A DNA stretch of 64,000 bases from Zygnema circumcarinatum (taxonomy: Eukaryota > Streptophyta > Zygnematophyceae > Zygnematales > Zygnemataceae), in the NCBI GenBank assembly GCA_037447605.1, contig CM074808.1, positions 1,232,978 to 1,296,977 of the forward strand. The letters run 5' to 3'. The notes beneath the pieces are model-generated. The model saw only the letters and a program-made list of their open reading frames with translations. It did not search any database and was not told where the DNA came from. The position numbers and the translations under genes are program-made. This document shows, in pieces, positions 41,298 to 52,684 of the stretch. Position 1 is the first letter of the stretch. Every line of letters starts with the position of its first letter.

Positions 41298-43207
41298 TTA
41301 CTTCGTCTTTCGTGTATCGTCTTCGTATTCACTTAACAACTTCTCCACATCCTCCACGAAACCATTCTCAACCAAAACGCCATCAGATGAGAACCTGCAC
41401 GGCAAAGGATGTAAACAACCATGGCTGTTGGTTAGGATCCGACCCTGCTCCTTAAAGAACTTCGGCGGCGAGGCCTACAAAACAAAGCATCCTGTCAAGG
41501 AACTATCCAGCAATAAGCCACAATAGCTGTGTACATTATCGATAATATTTCTTCATTCTTTGGTACCGAATGTTCAGAATGAAGGGCTCGTATCATTACA
41601 TCAACAAAGATAAAGCGACCGGAAGATTGGTTGACACAACCACTAAGTTGCAATGCCCATCAGACTTCATCTGAGACAGCATACCTAAGAGGCAGATAGC
41701 ATCCACAGGTGAAACGAGCCCTTTAAGGTACACGACCTGGGGTACTATTCGCCAGCCCAAGCAGAATGACCAATGTTTAACCTATCTTGAAAAGTATAGC
41801 TACATCCGGCCACACGGTATAGACTATCGACTTGTTCTTCGCTACTGACAAAACAGCATGACTTGACTTCACCCTGAATACTCCGTCCGACCCAAAAGAG
41901 AGTGCTTCTTACCATTGCGTGACACTTTTTGTGAGTTCGGCAGGTAAATGTGCCGCTATTGACTTCGGATCTGAACTAGCAATGCGTAGAGTGTACATAT
42001 CGTTGTAGCGAGGAAGGGTTGAAGAAACAGCAAGACCCGTCTGAGTGAAGGATCCCTGCAAGCATCAATGCCACGGAGAATTCACCAATGAGTGGAGGCA
42101 GAAGCTAACTCTGACGACGCTTGGCTTTAGCTGCCTATAGTATCTTTTGCACTACCTCTTCACTGCTGCCTCCCAGCAATATCCGCACAGCTGAAACGAA
42201 ACAATTAAAGAAAGGCTTGATATGTACTGCGAACATTATGACCTTGAAAGTGTTTGACATAAAGGCATTCCAAAGGAATTGGAAAAGCAAAAAAACTGCA
42301 AAAAGTTTAAGAGTAGAAAGGCATTTCACTGGGAAACGTCATCTTGATGGATCAACTCCCATGCCCAGTTCGAAGTTGAAGTATGTGTAACTTGGCTAAA
42401 CCAGAGCTCTATAGACGAAGGCTTCCTCAGCATACACAATTGATAATTGTAACAAAATGACACTGGTGGCAGGCTTACCGTGAGGGGGTGCGTGAGTAAA
42501 ATGTGATTCTTCTCCTTAAAGAACGAGATGCACTGCAACACAATGTTAATTACCACGTACGTGTGCTCAGTCAAGGAGTTCTATATCAACGTCCTTGCGG
42601 CTTCACCGTTACATTTTTTGCAAAACTATCAAAATACAGACACGATAGTATAAGCTACGGATGGTGCACTATGACACTAACCCCTCCTCCCCGCCCCTCA
42701 TCCTCCGACCAAGGGATGTCACTACATTGAGCCACTTGACACTCAACTGGACACACCACTGCGACTGGAGGCATAGCCACAGGTGACATGCCTTAATATC
42801 TTTGACAAATCAATTGGCTCAGACATAAACCTTCAATACTAAAGAGAGAAGTCTAACCAACACGCGAACAAAATGAACACAATATGTGAGCAAACAAAAT
42901 CGTCGCAAAACCCAAGGTCAAGGGCACGATTGTCAGCGCGCGTTTCAATGTTGGAAAGGATATAAGGCGATGCAAACCACTAGCAGTGGCTGGTTCTCAG
43001 GAAACTTCTTTGGATAAAATTGTGCCACGAGGGCAATTAAACAGGCCATTACTCCGAGAACCAGCTTTAAATTGCTTATGCTGACATCTTCCACATAGCC
43101 TCGGCTCAATATTGTCTGCCAAAAAAAGAAAAGAACAGAGAGTTGATAAAGTAAACCTGAAAGTAAAGTAGCCGGAAGTCTAAATTATAGACCATTTCTC
43201 TCTCTTC

Positions 43208-43242
<35 letters not shown>

Positions 43243-43791
43243 AAAGACGATAGGGATTGCTGCTTTTGACAAGGAACAGCTAAAACCTCGAACACGCCTT
43301 AAGAAGAGCAAGATTTGAACTGCCGCAGGCCACGAGCGCGATGAGAGGAAGATGTCTCCCGGCCCGTGACGCATTAAAGAGGAAAGTCTCAAGTTTTAGT
43401 GTTCCGATTAACTAGGAATCGGAAAATCATGATTTGTAAAATCATACAAAGCCAAATTAAAAAAAATGACGCTTTCTTCAACTCAGATCCTTTTAGACGG
43501 TTACTTAAGCCAGACCAAACTTGACATGGGAATTGCTAGAAATATTAACCCAAGGAGCACCTTCCATGGAATCGCTTCCTCGCTCCCTGCCAGCTGTTCT
43601 TCTCTCCCTTCTTTCTTCATAAACTGCTCCGATCACAACCCCTTTCCAAAGGAGTTGGATATTACCTCTGTTGCAATATCGTCGAGATGCCGCTTCACAG
43701 CATAGAAGTCATTCAGATTCACAGCCTTAGCCTTCTGTGCCTCGTCCGCGGCTGGTTTCGGCGGAAACAACCACTTCCCGATGTCGAACAT
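41298..43791 (-). CDS. SPC25: Signal peptidase complex subunit SPC25/SPCS2
   Basis: Five exons, 43791-43666, 43115-42964, 42560-42479, 42055-41913 and 41394-41298, give 199 aa, the usual family length. Order: a divergent N-terminus, VNLNDFYAVKRHLDDIATE, TILSRGYVEDVSISNLKLVL then two membrane spans (VMACLIALVAQF and VVCIALYVVINIVLQ) separated by the PKKFPENQ turn, FKEKNHILLTHP, GSFTQTGLAVSSTLPRY, YTLRIASSDPKS, TKSVTQWFSSDGVLVENGF and an acidic/Lys tail. This is the ER-membrane accessory subunit of signal peptidase, which contacts the Sec61 side of the complex. The third exon joins through an AT-AC intron at 42561-42963, and only that junction restores ALYVVIN. The start ATG at 43791 lacks an in-frame competitor upstream. 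Confidence 0.93.
42561..42963 (-). other. U12-type AT-AC intron of SPC25
   Basis: Read on the minus strand, this 403-base intron begins ATATCCTTTCC and ends TCCTTGACTGAGCACAC. These match the U12 5' splice site (ATATCCTTT) and branch element (TCCTTRAC), with the likely branch A at 42571, about ten bases from the AC end. No GT donor near the exon end keeps the frame, whereas AT-AC splicing gives a continuous second membrane span. It sits after the second base of a Leu codon (phase 2). Confidence 0.92.
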
Positions 43792-44198
43792 GGCGGCCAC
43801 CGTCCACTTACTCCTGCCTCCCGCTCCGGAATACACTTAATGGGTGCTTGACTTGCACAAGAAGCATTCAGAGGCGCTTCTCCCGCAACAGAATGGCCCG
43901 GCAACCCTAACCCTAATTCGAGCAGCTGCAGAGAATGCAGGCAGGCCCGATCTCGATATCCAGATACAGTACACATCATTATCAGTATTAAATCGGTTGC
44001 CGATACGGATGCGCGCACCACAGTGTCCCTATAGGCACGCCCAATATCTCGCATCCTCCAATCGCAGGGCGCGGCAAGATTTTATTGACGTGGCGGGTGC
44101 CGCTGGGCCGAACGCACTGCTCGATCGGGCGGCAGCGTTTGTCGCATGCGGCTGCTGACCGGGAAGCCGACACGCAAAAAAAAAAAATGTTTCAAAAA
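43792..44198. other. SPC25 upstream region
   Basis: Presumed promoter and leader of SPC25; a lone CCCTAACCCTAA at 43903-43914. No gene seen. Confidence 0.4.
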
Positions 44199-44953
44199 GG
44201 GTAGTGTTATTTCCACTCCTTTTTTGGATCAAAACAACCCTTCCCGGCCGGGCAGATTTTAAAAAGGCTTAAAAACGGAAAATGCTTTTTTCACACCTTT
44301 TTAGAATCGATACAAGGCAGATTTTTTTTGTTAAAACAAGGACTCGCACGAGCGAGTGTGCGCGTCCCTCGGCCCGAGATCTCCGCAAAATTATGAGCTG
44401 GACAGGGCAGCCTGCTGAAACTGGCAGCCAATCATAATCTGCCACGTGTTTTTGTATGACGTAGATGGTCCAGGCACTCGATGTTTAACGAAAGTTTGTG
44501 TTTCCTCGAAGTTGCGACCGTATGACTTTTGTACGGACTCACTTTTGCGACGGCTTTGACGGGACACGTGAACTCGTCCCATTCGCTGGGACCGAGCCCG
44601 GCTGCAGATCTAACGGTTGTCGTGGGGCGATCTGCAATGAAATCGACGGTTGATATTTACCGCGCGTGTGAAGGACGCACATCCGCGAACGATCTCGCGG
44701 CGGACGGATCTTCAGCTCCGAGCGGATTCGGGCAGGCCGATATTTTTTTATCTCAAAAAAAAAATCAGGGGACGAGATATTCAAATCAAATTACTGTAAC
44801 GGGGTATCATTTTCCTTGTTTAACAAAAAATAGAATCTGCCTTGTATCGATTCCAAAAAGGTGTGAAAAGAGCATTTTCGGTCTTTAAGCCTTTTTAAAA
44901 TCTGCCCGGACGAGAAGGGATGTTTTAAAAAAAGGGGTGAAAATAACTCTCCC
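44199..44953. mobile_element. Foldback element, copy 2
   Basis: A 755-base inverted-repeat element with ends GGGTAGTGTTATTTCCACTCC and GGGGTGAAAATAACTCTCCC, and a perfect 8-base flanking direct repeat TTCAAAAA (44191-44198 and 44954-44961). Arms carry CCGGGCAGATTTTAAAAAGG and CGGAAAATGCTTTTTTCACA with inverse partners. Unlike copy 1 it has an extra unique middle part near 44340-44575. No transposase. Confidence 0.88.
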
Positions 44954-45120
44954 TTCAAAAAATAGGGGGAGTCTAAGTCTTTGACCATGGCCAAATCAAT
45001 TGAGCAAGCCTGTCGGGCGAATTAAGCATTGGCTAGGTACGCATTCCGGTCTGCTGGGTACGGCGGGTCCGAGGATCCCGAGCCGAAATTCGTACACGAA
45101 AGAAGTGACTTTTAGTACAG

Positions 45121-45257
45121 TAGGGGGTGTCAGACTTAAGGAAATCTTACGAACAAAAAAGTTCGTAAGTACTCCGCCGCACCAGGATTGCGATTTCACC
45201 GAAGTACTCGTTCTGGTCTCAAACTTACGAACAATTTTTAAGTCTGACACCCCCTAG
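45121..45257. mobile_element. TA-flanked MITE, copy 2
   Basis: About 137 bases, TAGGGGGTGTCAGACTTAAG to TTAAGTCTGACACCCCCTA, with internal GTACTCCGCCGC and GAAGTACTCGTTCTGG shared with copies 1 and 3. Confidence 0.9.
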
Positions 45258-46970
45258 TATATGGAATTCGGGAATTTAGTACGCGATGGTCAAGGTCTGA
45301 CTCCCCCTAATGTACTGTATGTGTACCGTACAGTTCAATTTTTTCAATGCCACTTTCCCCTGCATGTTTTTTTCTAACGGATTGTGACACGCGTGACGTC
45401 GGCCACTGGGCCCTTTGGCCGGCGCCAGCTCCCTTCGGCGTCGCGTGGCGCCTGGCGGCAACGGCTCGCGCGTGCGGCAACCGTTGCGCCACGTGTCGCT
45501 TTGCGCGGCGGCGGTGCAGATACCAGGTCGCCCTGCCCTGCGATTGGCGTGCGTGAGATTTGGGGCGCGCCTCCAGGCTGACCCTGAGCAGTGTACGGAT
45601 GTGCGACTAACCCGGCGTTGTGGGTTCCGCGAGACGGTTCCGCGTGGTTCCCGTATTATTGTTGTATCGGATTGCCCGCCTTGCCTTACACCCCTCTGCG
45701 AGTCATTGCTTACTCGCGTGCATGCAATCGTTCAAGCATGCTTTGGTTGGAGTCAGGCACAAAAGGACAACCCGTGTTCTATAAAAACGCAGGTGAATTG
45801 GTAAACTTTCGACCCAGGGCTATGGCAGGATGAAGTCTAAAGCATCTCGCAGATTTCAACATTCAATTGTGGCTCCTTTGTCCCCATTTCGTGACCTCCC
45901 ACCAAGTGCTAATAGCTAACTTCATCTTTCGTCCTCCTTATTGCCCACCAGTTCCTGGCCTTCGTCAATGCTTATCTTTCGCTCTGTTCTCTTCCCTGTC
46001 TCTCTTTTCTTTCTGTTTCAAGAAAAAGTTTTTTCGCAACCTGGCCTTGCTTTCTAACCTTGGGCTTTAGATCTCGCTTTGCTAATCTCATCGTGTCGAG
46101 GGTCATCACTTTACTGAACAGATATCTACGAAGACAATAGTTGAAAGTTTGCGACATCAGCTTTCTGTTTACCAGATCTTCTTGTCTTGATGGCAAGCGC
46201 ATTCCAGAGTATATGGACAGAGTGCTTGCACAAAATTGACGCATTCAGTGAAATTCTTTGGAAATCATTGTTAGGTGCGGCGTTAGAATGGCACAAGAGC
46301 ACAGAGACCATCGAATTGACACTGTACAATCGTTCCTTTTCAATGCACGACAGGCAGGGACCAAGGGAGGCCATCTGTCCAGTAAGGGACCAGCAAATGC
46401 TGAATAACCAGCCATGACTCTCACGGCTCCACTCTTCAATATTGCATGTTGCTTCATCAAGAGTGCCTGCTTATGTACATGGCATCTATAGAAAACAAGG
46501 AAAGCATTAGGGTAACGCGAACATCCTTAGTTGAATGCACTACTGCCAGTATGATGAAGTCTGCAGTTAACAGTTGACTCGGCGAAAATCGCTGTGTCAC
46601 ACAGATCGTAAGATTCTTACATCCCTATCCTTTTCCTCTCTCACCACTATCTATTCCCCCAATTCCGCACAGAAACAAGCAGAAATGAGCGCGAGAAAGG
46701 AAAGCGCCAAGGGACGCAATACGAAACAGGATAATCTGCAGAGTGGCAGCACGGCCATGCAGACATGACCACATCAGAGCAATCCTGTTCAGGAAAAGGC
46801 CATTGCAGAGAAGGCCGTTCAGGCGCCAGAGTTCATTGCCTCCGCGAAATACATTGTGCCGTTGTTCGGCTTTGCCTGCAGACCCTCCCTTCTTCTTTTC
46901 CAACATACAAATCCTTTATAATACATTCAAGTTTTGTTATCCAAGAATCAATAAAATAAATAGGTCGATG
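45258..46970. other. Unassigned intergenic
   Basis: I looked on both strands and found no domain, convincing exon chain or repeat, apart from GC-rich sequence at 45400-45560. Confidence 0.4.
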
Positions 46971-47282
46971 CTACGAATTCTTCAACAAAGGAGTCGACAG
47001 CAGTGACTCCTCCACGCTCTCATATCCTCCTTGCGGCCGGAAGCAGTTACTGGGGAGCCCTCCGCACGCGGGCTGATGGTCATAACTCTTCTCCTTCACT
47101 TCAGGAAACGTGTTCGCGGCAGTAACTTTTTGCCGAATATTGAAGGGATCGCTGTTATCCTTCTTCTGCGCGCCCTTCTTCTTGATATTGAAGGGATTCA
47201 CATCCTCCTGCCCAAGCTTCCTCTCACCCTTCCCTCGCTTCCTGATCACCACAGTTGCCACAGCCGCGGCGTGTGCTGCCAT
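46971..47282 (-). CDS. Small Lys-rich hypothetical protein
   Basis: ATG at 47282 opens 103 codons. An Ala start is followed by basic VVIRKRGKGERKLGQED and two similar blocks, VNPFNIKKKGAQKK and SDPFNIRQK, then a polar tail ending LLSTPLLKNS. The NPFN/DPFN pair and Lys content suggest a nucleolar or RNA-binding protein, but I do not recognise it. It could be a complete gene or a first exon. The GC-rich, purine-biased sequence above the ATG looks like leader rather than coding sequence. Confidence 0.4.
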   Translation of the reverse strand: MAAHAAAVATVVIRKRGKGERKLGQEDVNPFNIKKKGAQKKDNSDPFNIRQKVTAANTFPEVKEKSYDHQPACGGLPSNCFRPQGGYESVEESLLSTPLLKNS

Positions 47283-48190
47283 CCTTCCTCCCTTTCTTTC
47301 CCTCCCTCTGCTTTCCTCTCCCTCCCCTCCCCCTCCCTTTGACCTCCCTCGCTCCCTCCCTCCCCTGCCCGCACCTTCCTCGCTCCTTCCGCCCCTCCCT
47401 CCCTCCCCGCGGCCGCCACGCGGCCTCATTCGCCCCCTTTCCGTCCGCGCGCCGCCGCGTGGCCGTACGTCCGGCCGCCGCCCTCTGCGAGCCGCCCGCC
47501 GCCCTGCGCGCCACGCGAGCGGGCGCGTTGGACGGACGGTCCAGATGCGTCCAGACTGGCACGGGCCGCCGGGACCGTCGGATGGCGGGACCCAGGGCCG
47601 GGGGGGCGGGGACCGTACGGTATGGTAACGTACGGCCGACAGGCTGGTGGCAGCAGGCTGTACTGCCCGCCGTACGCGGGATCGTCGGAGAGGCCGACAG
47701 CTGTTCGGTCGTACGGTAGGGGATACGTGGCTCGGACGAGATCAGGGGTCCACATTGCGGAGTGGAATTAACGACGTGGGGATAGGTGGATGTGGATCCG
47801 AGCGGAATCTCCAAGGTCAAGCTTCCTATGACGTCACAATTGGCGGAAGGGGATAAAATTGAAACACTTTACGAATGTCGGAAGGCTGGAAATTCAGAAT
47901 TTCGCCGTGTGCCGGGCCCTGTCAACCTTCAACGGAATGTTTTCGGGCAGGAGATATTTTTTCGCGCCGAAAATTAAAAATATCGTTTGGATTTCGAGAT
48001 CCCACTACTGACCGACCTATCGGAGAGCGTCTCCTTCCAACGACCAAGTAGTCAGCCCACCTTCTTCTTTAGGCCATTTCTTGCCCAACTAATCAGGAGA
48101 GAGGGACTAAGCAAGTTCAGACCACTCAATTTCCAATCTCCACAGCACACACATCCATCATCTTTCCAAGAGTGAAAAAAAAAAGAACGC
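47283..48190. other. GC-rich region between small ORF and LINE
   Basis: Pyrimidine-rich 47280-47440, then GC-rich sequence with several GTACGG motifs (47614-47720). Long overlapping open frames are composition artefacts. No gene supported. Confidence 0.4.
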
Positions 48191-48199
48191 AAACTTTCA

Positions 48200-51100
48200 T
48201 TGAACTCGCGATGGCGAGGCCATCAAATTTACATGGATAAAGGCAAAATGTGGAACCACGAAGGACTGGTCACAAAGGACCGAAACACAATAAAACGAAG
48301 CTAGGAGCGGAAAACTACGCCTAGGCACAACAACGCAGCCCTAGAAGCAGCCGTGAAGGTCACCGATGTGAGGCACGTCGCGAGGAGGGAGCAGCGGAAG
48401 TCCACCAACACGGTCACCAACAACTGCAGCACGCCGAAGTAGCGTAGAAGCGAGGCAACGCTGAAGGGCGACGGAAATACGTTGTCGATAAAAGGTAGCC
48501 AAGATCGCCGGAGGAGGGCTTCCGGGGCCGCGGCATCTCGAAAAGAGCGAGGGCGACCGGGCGGCGAAGGTATCCAAACGGGTGTCGAGGCAGCCAAAAA
48601 TCTCAATATACATAGGAACAAACTAGTCGGCTGCATCACGGTGAGCATATGCACGCTCCTTGCGAAGGGCTGCATCGCGAGCAGCCACTCCTTCATGATG
48701 TGCTGCCGCGTGACAATAAATCGCCCGGCGGGTTGGATGCGGCCAACACAATATCCCCAAAATACCGCACCATCCATAAAAGCCAAATCAGGGCTTAACT
48801 CCGGCCGCCACGTAATAGTCAATGGGGACACTCAGGTGGCTCGGCTCCGCCGCACAAGGTAGCATAGCTTGAGCCACCGCAGCACGCATCGGGCCAAGAC
48901 AACATTATGAGCCAAAAATGCCGCCTCGTGCACATCGAAGTAGATGAACGCCGCGCATCAATCGAATCACCACAAACACAACGAGGAGAACCCTCGCAAT
49001 GGCGGATGGGGAGCCTGAGACGGTCGCGCTGCAAGTCAAAATCGCCTGGGGTCAAATCTAAGGTGGAAAATATCGGGTAACAAACAACCAAGCCCCAAAC
49101 CCCCGTGACCCGCACAAGAGCCGGCCGAAAGCACGCTGCGAACATCGGCGCGAAGAGCCGCACACAAGGGTAGAGAACTCACAGCCAACAACCCTCATCA
49201 ACAAGTGAGCTGGACACGTGGAATGCACTGACGGGCAGTTTAAACAAACGGGGCGACGAAGCCCCGAAAGCATCTGTAGCGGTGAAGCAAACCATGGGCG
49301 CCACGCAATGCAACCTGAAACGGAAGATCACCATCATCAACATGAGCGACAACAGACTCGCTAAATCTGGACGAGCCACAATAAAACGCTAAGCCAAAAT
49401 GCAGAGCCCAACTACCCAAAAACGCAAAAGGCGCCACACGAACTGTCGGGATGAGACCTAAACCGCCCGCCGAAATAGGGAGCGAGGCTTGCGTACGTGC
49501 AAGCGGACCCTCCGGTCGATCGAAAATACCAGGACCCAAAAGGCGATGACATACAGAAAACAAACGCTCATCGAAAGATTGCAATGACTCAAGGAAAGCA
49601 GGGTTAGGAGGGAGAGTTCGCAAAAGGTATGACGGACGCAAAGCAAAACAACGAGTAAGCAAAGAAAAAGCCACCTGAGGATCTGAAAGATGTGGAAGCT
49701 CATCGACCTGAGAGACGTATCCTCAACCAAAGCATCATCAACAAAACGATCAACATAAGATGCAACGCCGAAAGGGCAGCCTAAAACACGAATACCAATT
49801 CCATCAGCACAAGTCTGGATACCACAAGGGAGCGAAAGGGTAGAAGGGATACCAACCGGAGACCAAGCAAAACACTTCGACAAATTTACCGTCAAACGCA
49901 TAGCGGCCAATCGAGTAGTAAAATCAGTAAACGCGGCAACGACCTGGTCAGCAGGGCCAATGATATGAGTATCGTCGGCCACTGATGGAAAAAGGCAGCC
50001 TGGAAAAGCCTGTGCCGAAGCTCGAAGCGCACGAATGTGCGCCAAAGCGAACAAAGGACCTCCTAAAGGGTCGCCTTGGCGGGTCCCGGTCGCAGACTCC
50101 AAGGTCGCCACTCCACCAGATGCATCGCCAAGAGGAAAAAGGAGCGGGCTCGAACGAGAATAAAATGTGCGCACAAAAGGAAAAAGGGACGCAATCGGTG
50201 CAGGGGCCTCTCGTAACTCGCGAAAAATCTCATGACGATCCACCGTATTAAAAGCGTTTGTCACATCAACCTGCAAAACAACCCAATCAGGGTGAAGATC
50301 CAACGTCGCACGAATGCCATGAACTACGGCCTCGCAGCCCCCAGGGGTCGCCACACCAAACTGGTAAGGGGAAAAATGATCCTGAAAGGCCCCCTGTAAC
50401 TGAAAACACATAGCGCGAGCAACCATGCGATACAAAACCTCCCCTACGGCTATGGGGCGAACTCCCCCTGCAGGCTTGGCAAGGGCAACCAAACGAGCTG
50501 ACGTAAGAATATGACTCACGGACGAGGGAACACGACCCTGCGATATGACACAAGCAAGCTGAAAAAGCAAACCAAACCCACTATCCCCGGTGTCTGGAGA
50601 AAACACATCACGAAGCAACTCATAAACCATGCCCGAAGGCCCCCCTGCAAACAAATGAGGGGAGCGAGTAAGCGCCCGAATGAAAGTGGCACGATCAAGA
50701 ACAAATGAGTCGACAGGCTCAAAAGTGTCGATGAAGGAAGGGACATCCGCAGGCGCATCCGGATGGAGAGTCCGAAGGCGATCCAAAGTGTCGTTGTTGG
50801 TCGGGGCGGGCGTAAAGGGTCGAAGAGCGCGAGCAGCGCGAGACAACTCCCCGCATCGGCCTAACTGAACTGCCCGACGATGTCGAGCGGAGGCGTCCGA
50901 AAGGGAGGGCGGGCGAGTGGCGGCGGACGCCGACAGGGCACGAATGCGATCAGCGTGCTCGGCCTGCAAAAGCTCCCAATCCCCACCCAAAAAACGAAGA
51001 CATCGCCGACGGGTCTCGCGAACGGCGCTGGCCCCACCACGAGGGGGCAAAATTAAAACCCAAAGGGGGAAAAGAAGAAGGACATGCCAAGCAGCAACAT

Positions 51101-52411
51101 CTGATGGATCACACGCAAGACGAGCAAGAGGCAAACGCAAAGCATCACGAACACAAACACGCAAAGCCCGTGGGATACGAGCGTAAAGACGAGGACGACG
51201 GGACCCAACAAAAACGACCCAAGGACATCTAAAGACCGAGCATACGCCCAAGCAGCCGGACTAGGCCCAACATGCAAAGTAGACCCAGGGGTGGCAGTGA
51301 CGGGTAGAGAAGAAGAGGGAGTAGAAGAAGGGTCGACAATGGGAGGAGGACGAAGAGGACACGCGCGCATATGCCGGGACAAACCCGCACCCTGACCAAA
51401 ACAATTTCCACAATGATCACAAGGAACCCGGGGGAGAGGCCTGGGGCGAGCAGCGGGAGGGGAAGAAGGAAGAGGGGAAGAACGGACAGGAGGGGGAAGA
51501 GCAACAGCAGATGACAAGGCAAGGGGGTGGGAAGGGGAAGGGGAACGAGAGGAGCGACGAAGAGGCATGACGAAGGAGAAGGGAATGGATGAGGGAAGGG
51601 AAGCGGGTGGGCGGGGAGGAGAAAGGGGAGGGAAGGGTAGGGAAGAGAAGGGAAGGGACGGGAAGGGGAGGGAGAGGAAAGGAAAGGAATGGCGAGAGGA
51701 ATAAGGGTACGGAAAAGAAGGGAAAGGGGAAAGGATAAGGGAAGGGGATGGAAGGGAAGGGGTAGAGGAAGGGGAGGGAAAGAAAGGGAGGGGAGGCGGG
51801 GGGGGGGAGGAAAGGGAAGGGAAGAGGAGGGAAGAGAAGGGACAGGAAAGAGAAGAGAGAAGGGAGAAGAAAGGGGGGAATACGGGAAAGGAAGGGGATG
51901 GGAAAGGAAGGGAGGAGGGAAAGGAAAGGAGAGGAGGAGAAACGGGGAGGAAAGAGGGAAGGGAAGGGAAGGGAGAAGGGAAGGGGAGGGGAAATGAGAA
52001 GGGGGGGGGGAGAAGGAAAAGGAAGGGGCAGGACAAAGGAAGGGATTGGAAGGGAAGGGATAGGGAAACAGAGGTGGAGGAATAAGGAAAGGAAGGGAAG
52101 GGAAGGGACCAGGGAGGCGACGGGAAGGGAGAAGGGAAAGGAAGGAGAAAAACAGCAGAAAAGGGTGGAAAGGGCATAAAAGGCGAGAGCAGCTCAAAAA
52201 GAAGAAGCACAAGGACGAAGAGACGCAAAGGGGGAGACAAAAGGGAAAACGCAACACAGCAAGACAAGCTACGGCAGAAAATGTCAGAAAACAAGGCGAG
52301 AAACGTTAGAACAGAAAAAACCGCAGCAAAACAGCAGCAAAACAACCAAAAACAAAAACAAAAAACGAAAAGAAGCACAAACAACAAAAACAGAGCAATG
52401 CAGCAAGACAC
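48200..52411 (-). mobile_element. Decayed R2-like non-LTR retrotransposon (LINE)
   Basis: On the minus strand, a zinc-finger segment (CDHC then GLSRHMRAC, near 51420-51360) is followed in another frame by a reverse transcriptase at about 51200-49700: LVALAKPAGGVRPIAVGEVL, QFGVATPGGCEAVVHGIR, LQVDVTNAFNTVD, GTRQGDPLGGPLFA and the active site VADDTH. Continuing in shifted frames are RYFPTLDLTPGDF-type sequence and a CVCGDSID zinc knuckle near 48980, then PDLAFMD, perhaps the remnant of a restriction-like endonuclease. An N-terminal finger plus C-terminal knuckle is the R2/NeSL layout. At least three frame changes show it is dead. About 51560-52200 is GGGAA purine repeat on plus. 1-233 and 62080-62260 match its 3' part. 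Confidence 0.85.
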
Positions 52412-52684
52412 GCGACAGGAAAACGCAAAGACAACGATAAGAGGTTGCCACGCGGGTCAGCGGCAGAGGTAGCGCGCAGCGAACGGTCGGAAGCTCGTCA
52501 TGGGCGGGCAAACGCGTGTATTAATACACTGTATAATACATGCGTATTATGAGTATCTCCAAGAGTATCTCCCATAAACAGTTGCTCCATCAATCTGAGA
52601 TTCAACGGCGTTGAGGCCATTGCGCCAAAACATGTCCTCTCCTTCCCCTGCCTTCCCTTTCCAAACTTTTAGGGTTTCTAGGGT
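52412..52684. other. Spacer between LINE and reductase gene
   Basis: No gene; holds the 3' flank of the reductase gene. Confidence 0.4.

Noticed and set aside
51229-52411. 450-codon and 340-codon Pro/Ser/Phe-rich proteins
   Set aside because: Both are alternate-frame readings of the GGGAA purine repeat in the LINE 5' part; only the short zinc-finger segment near 51400 is believable.
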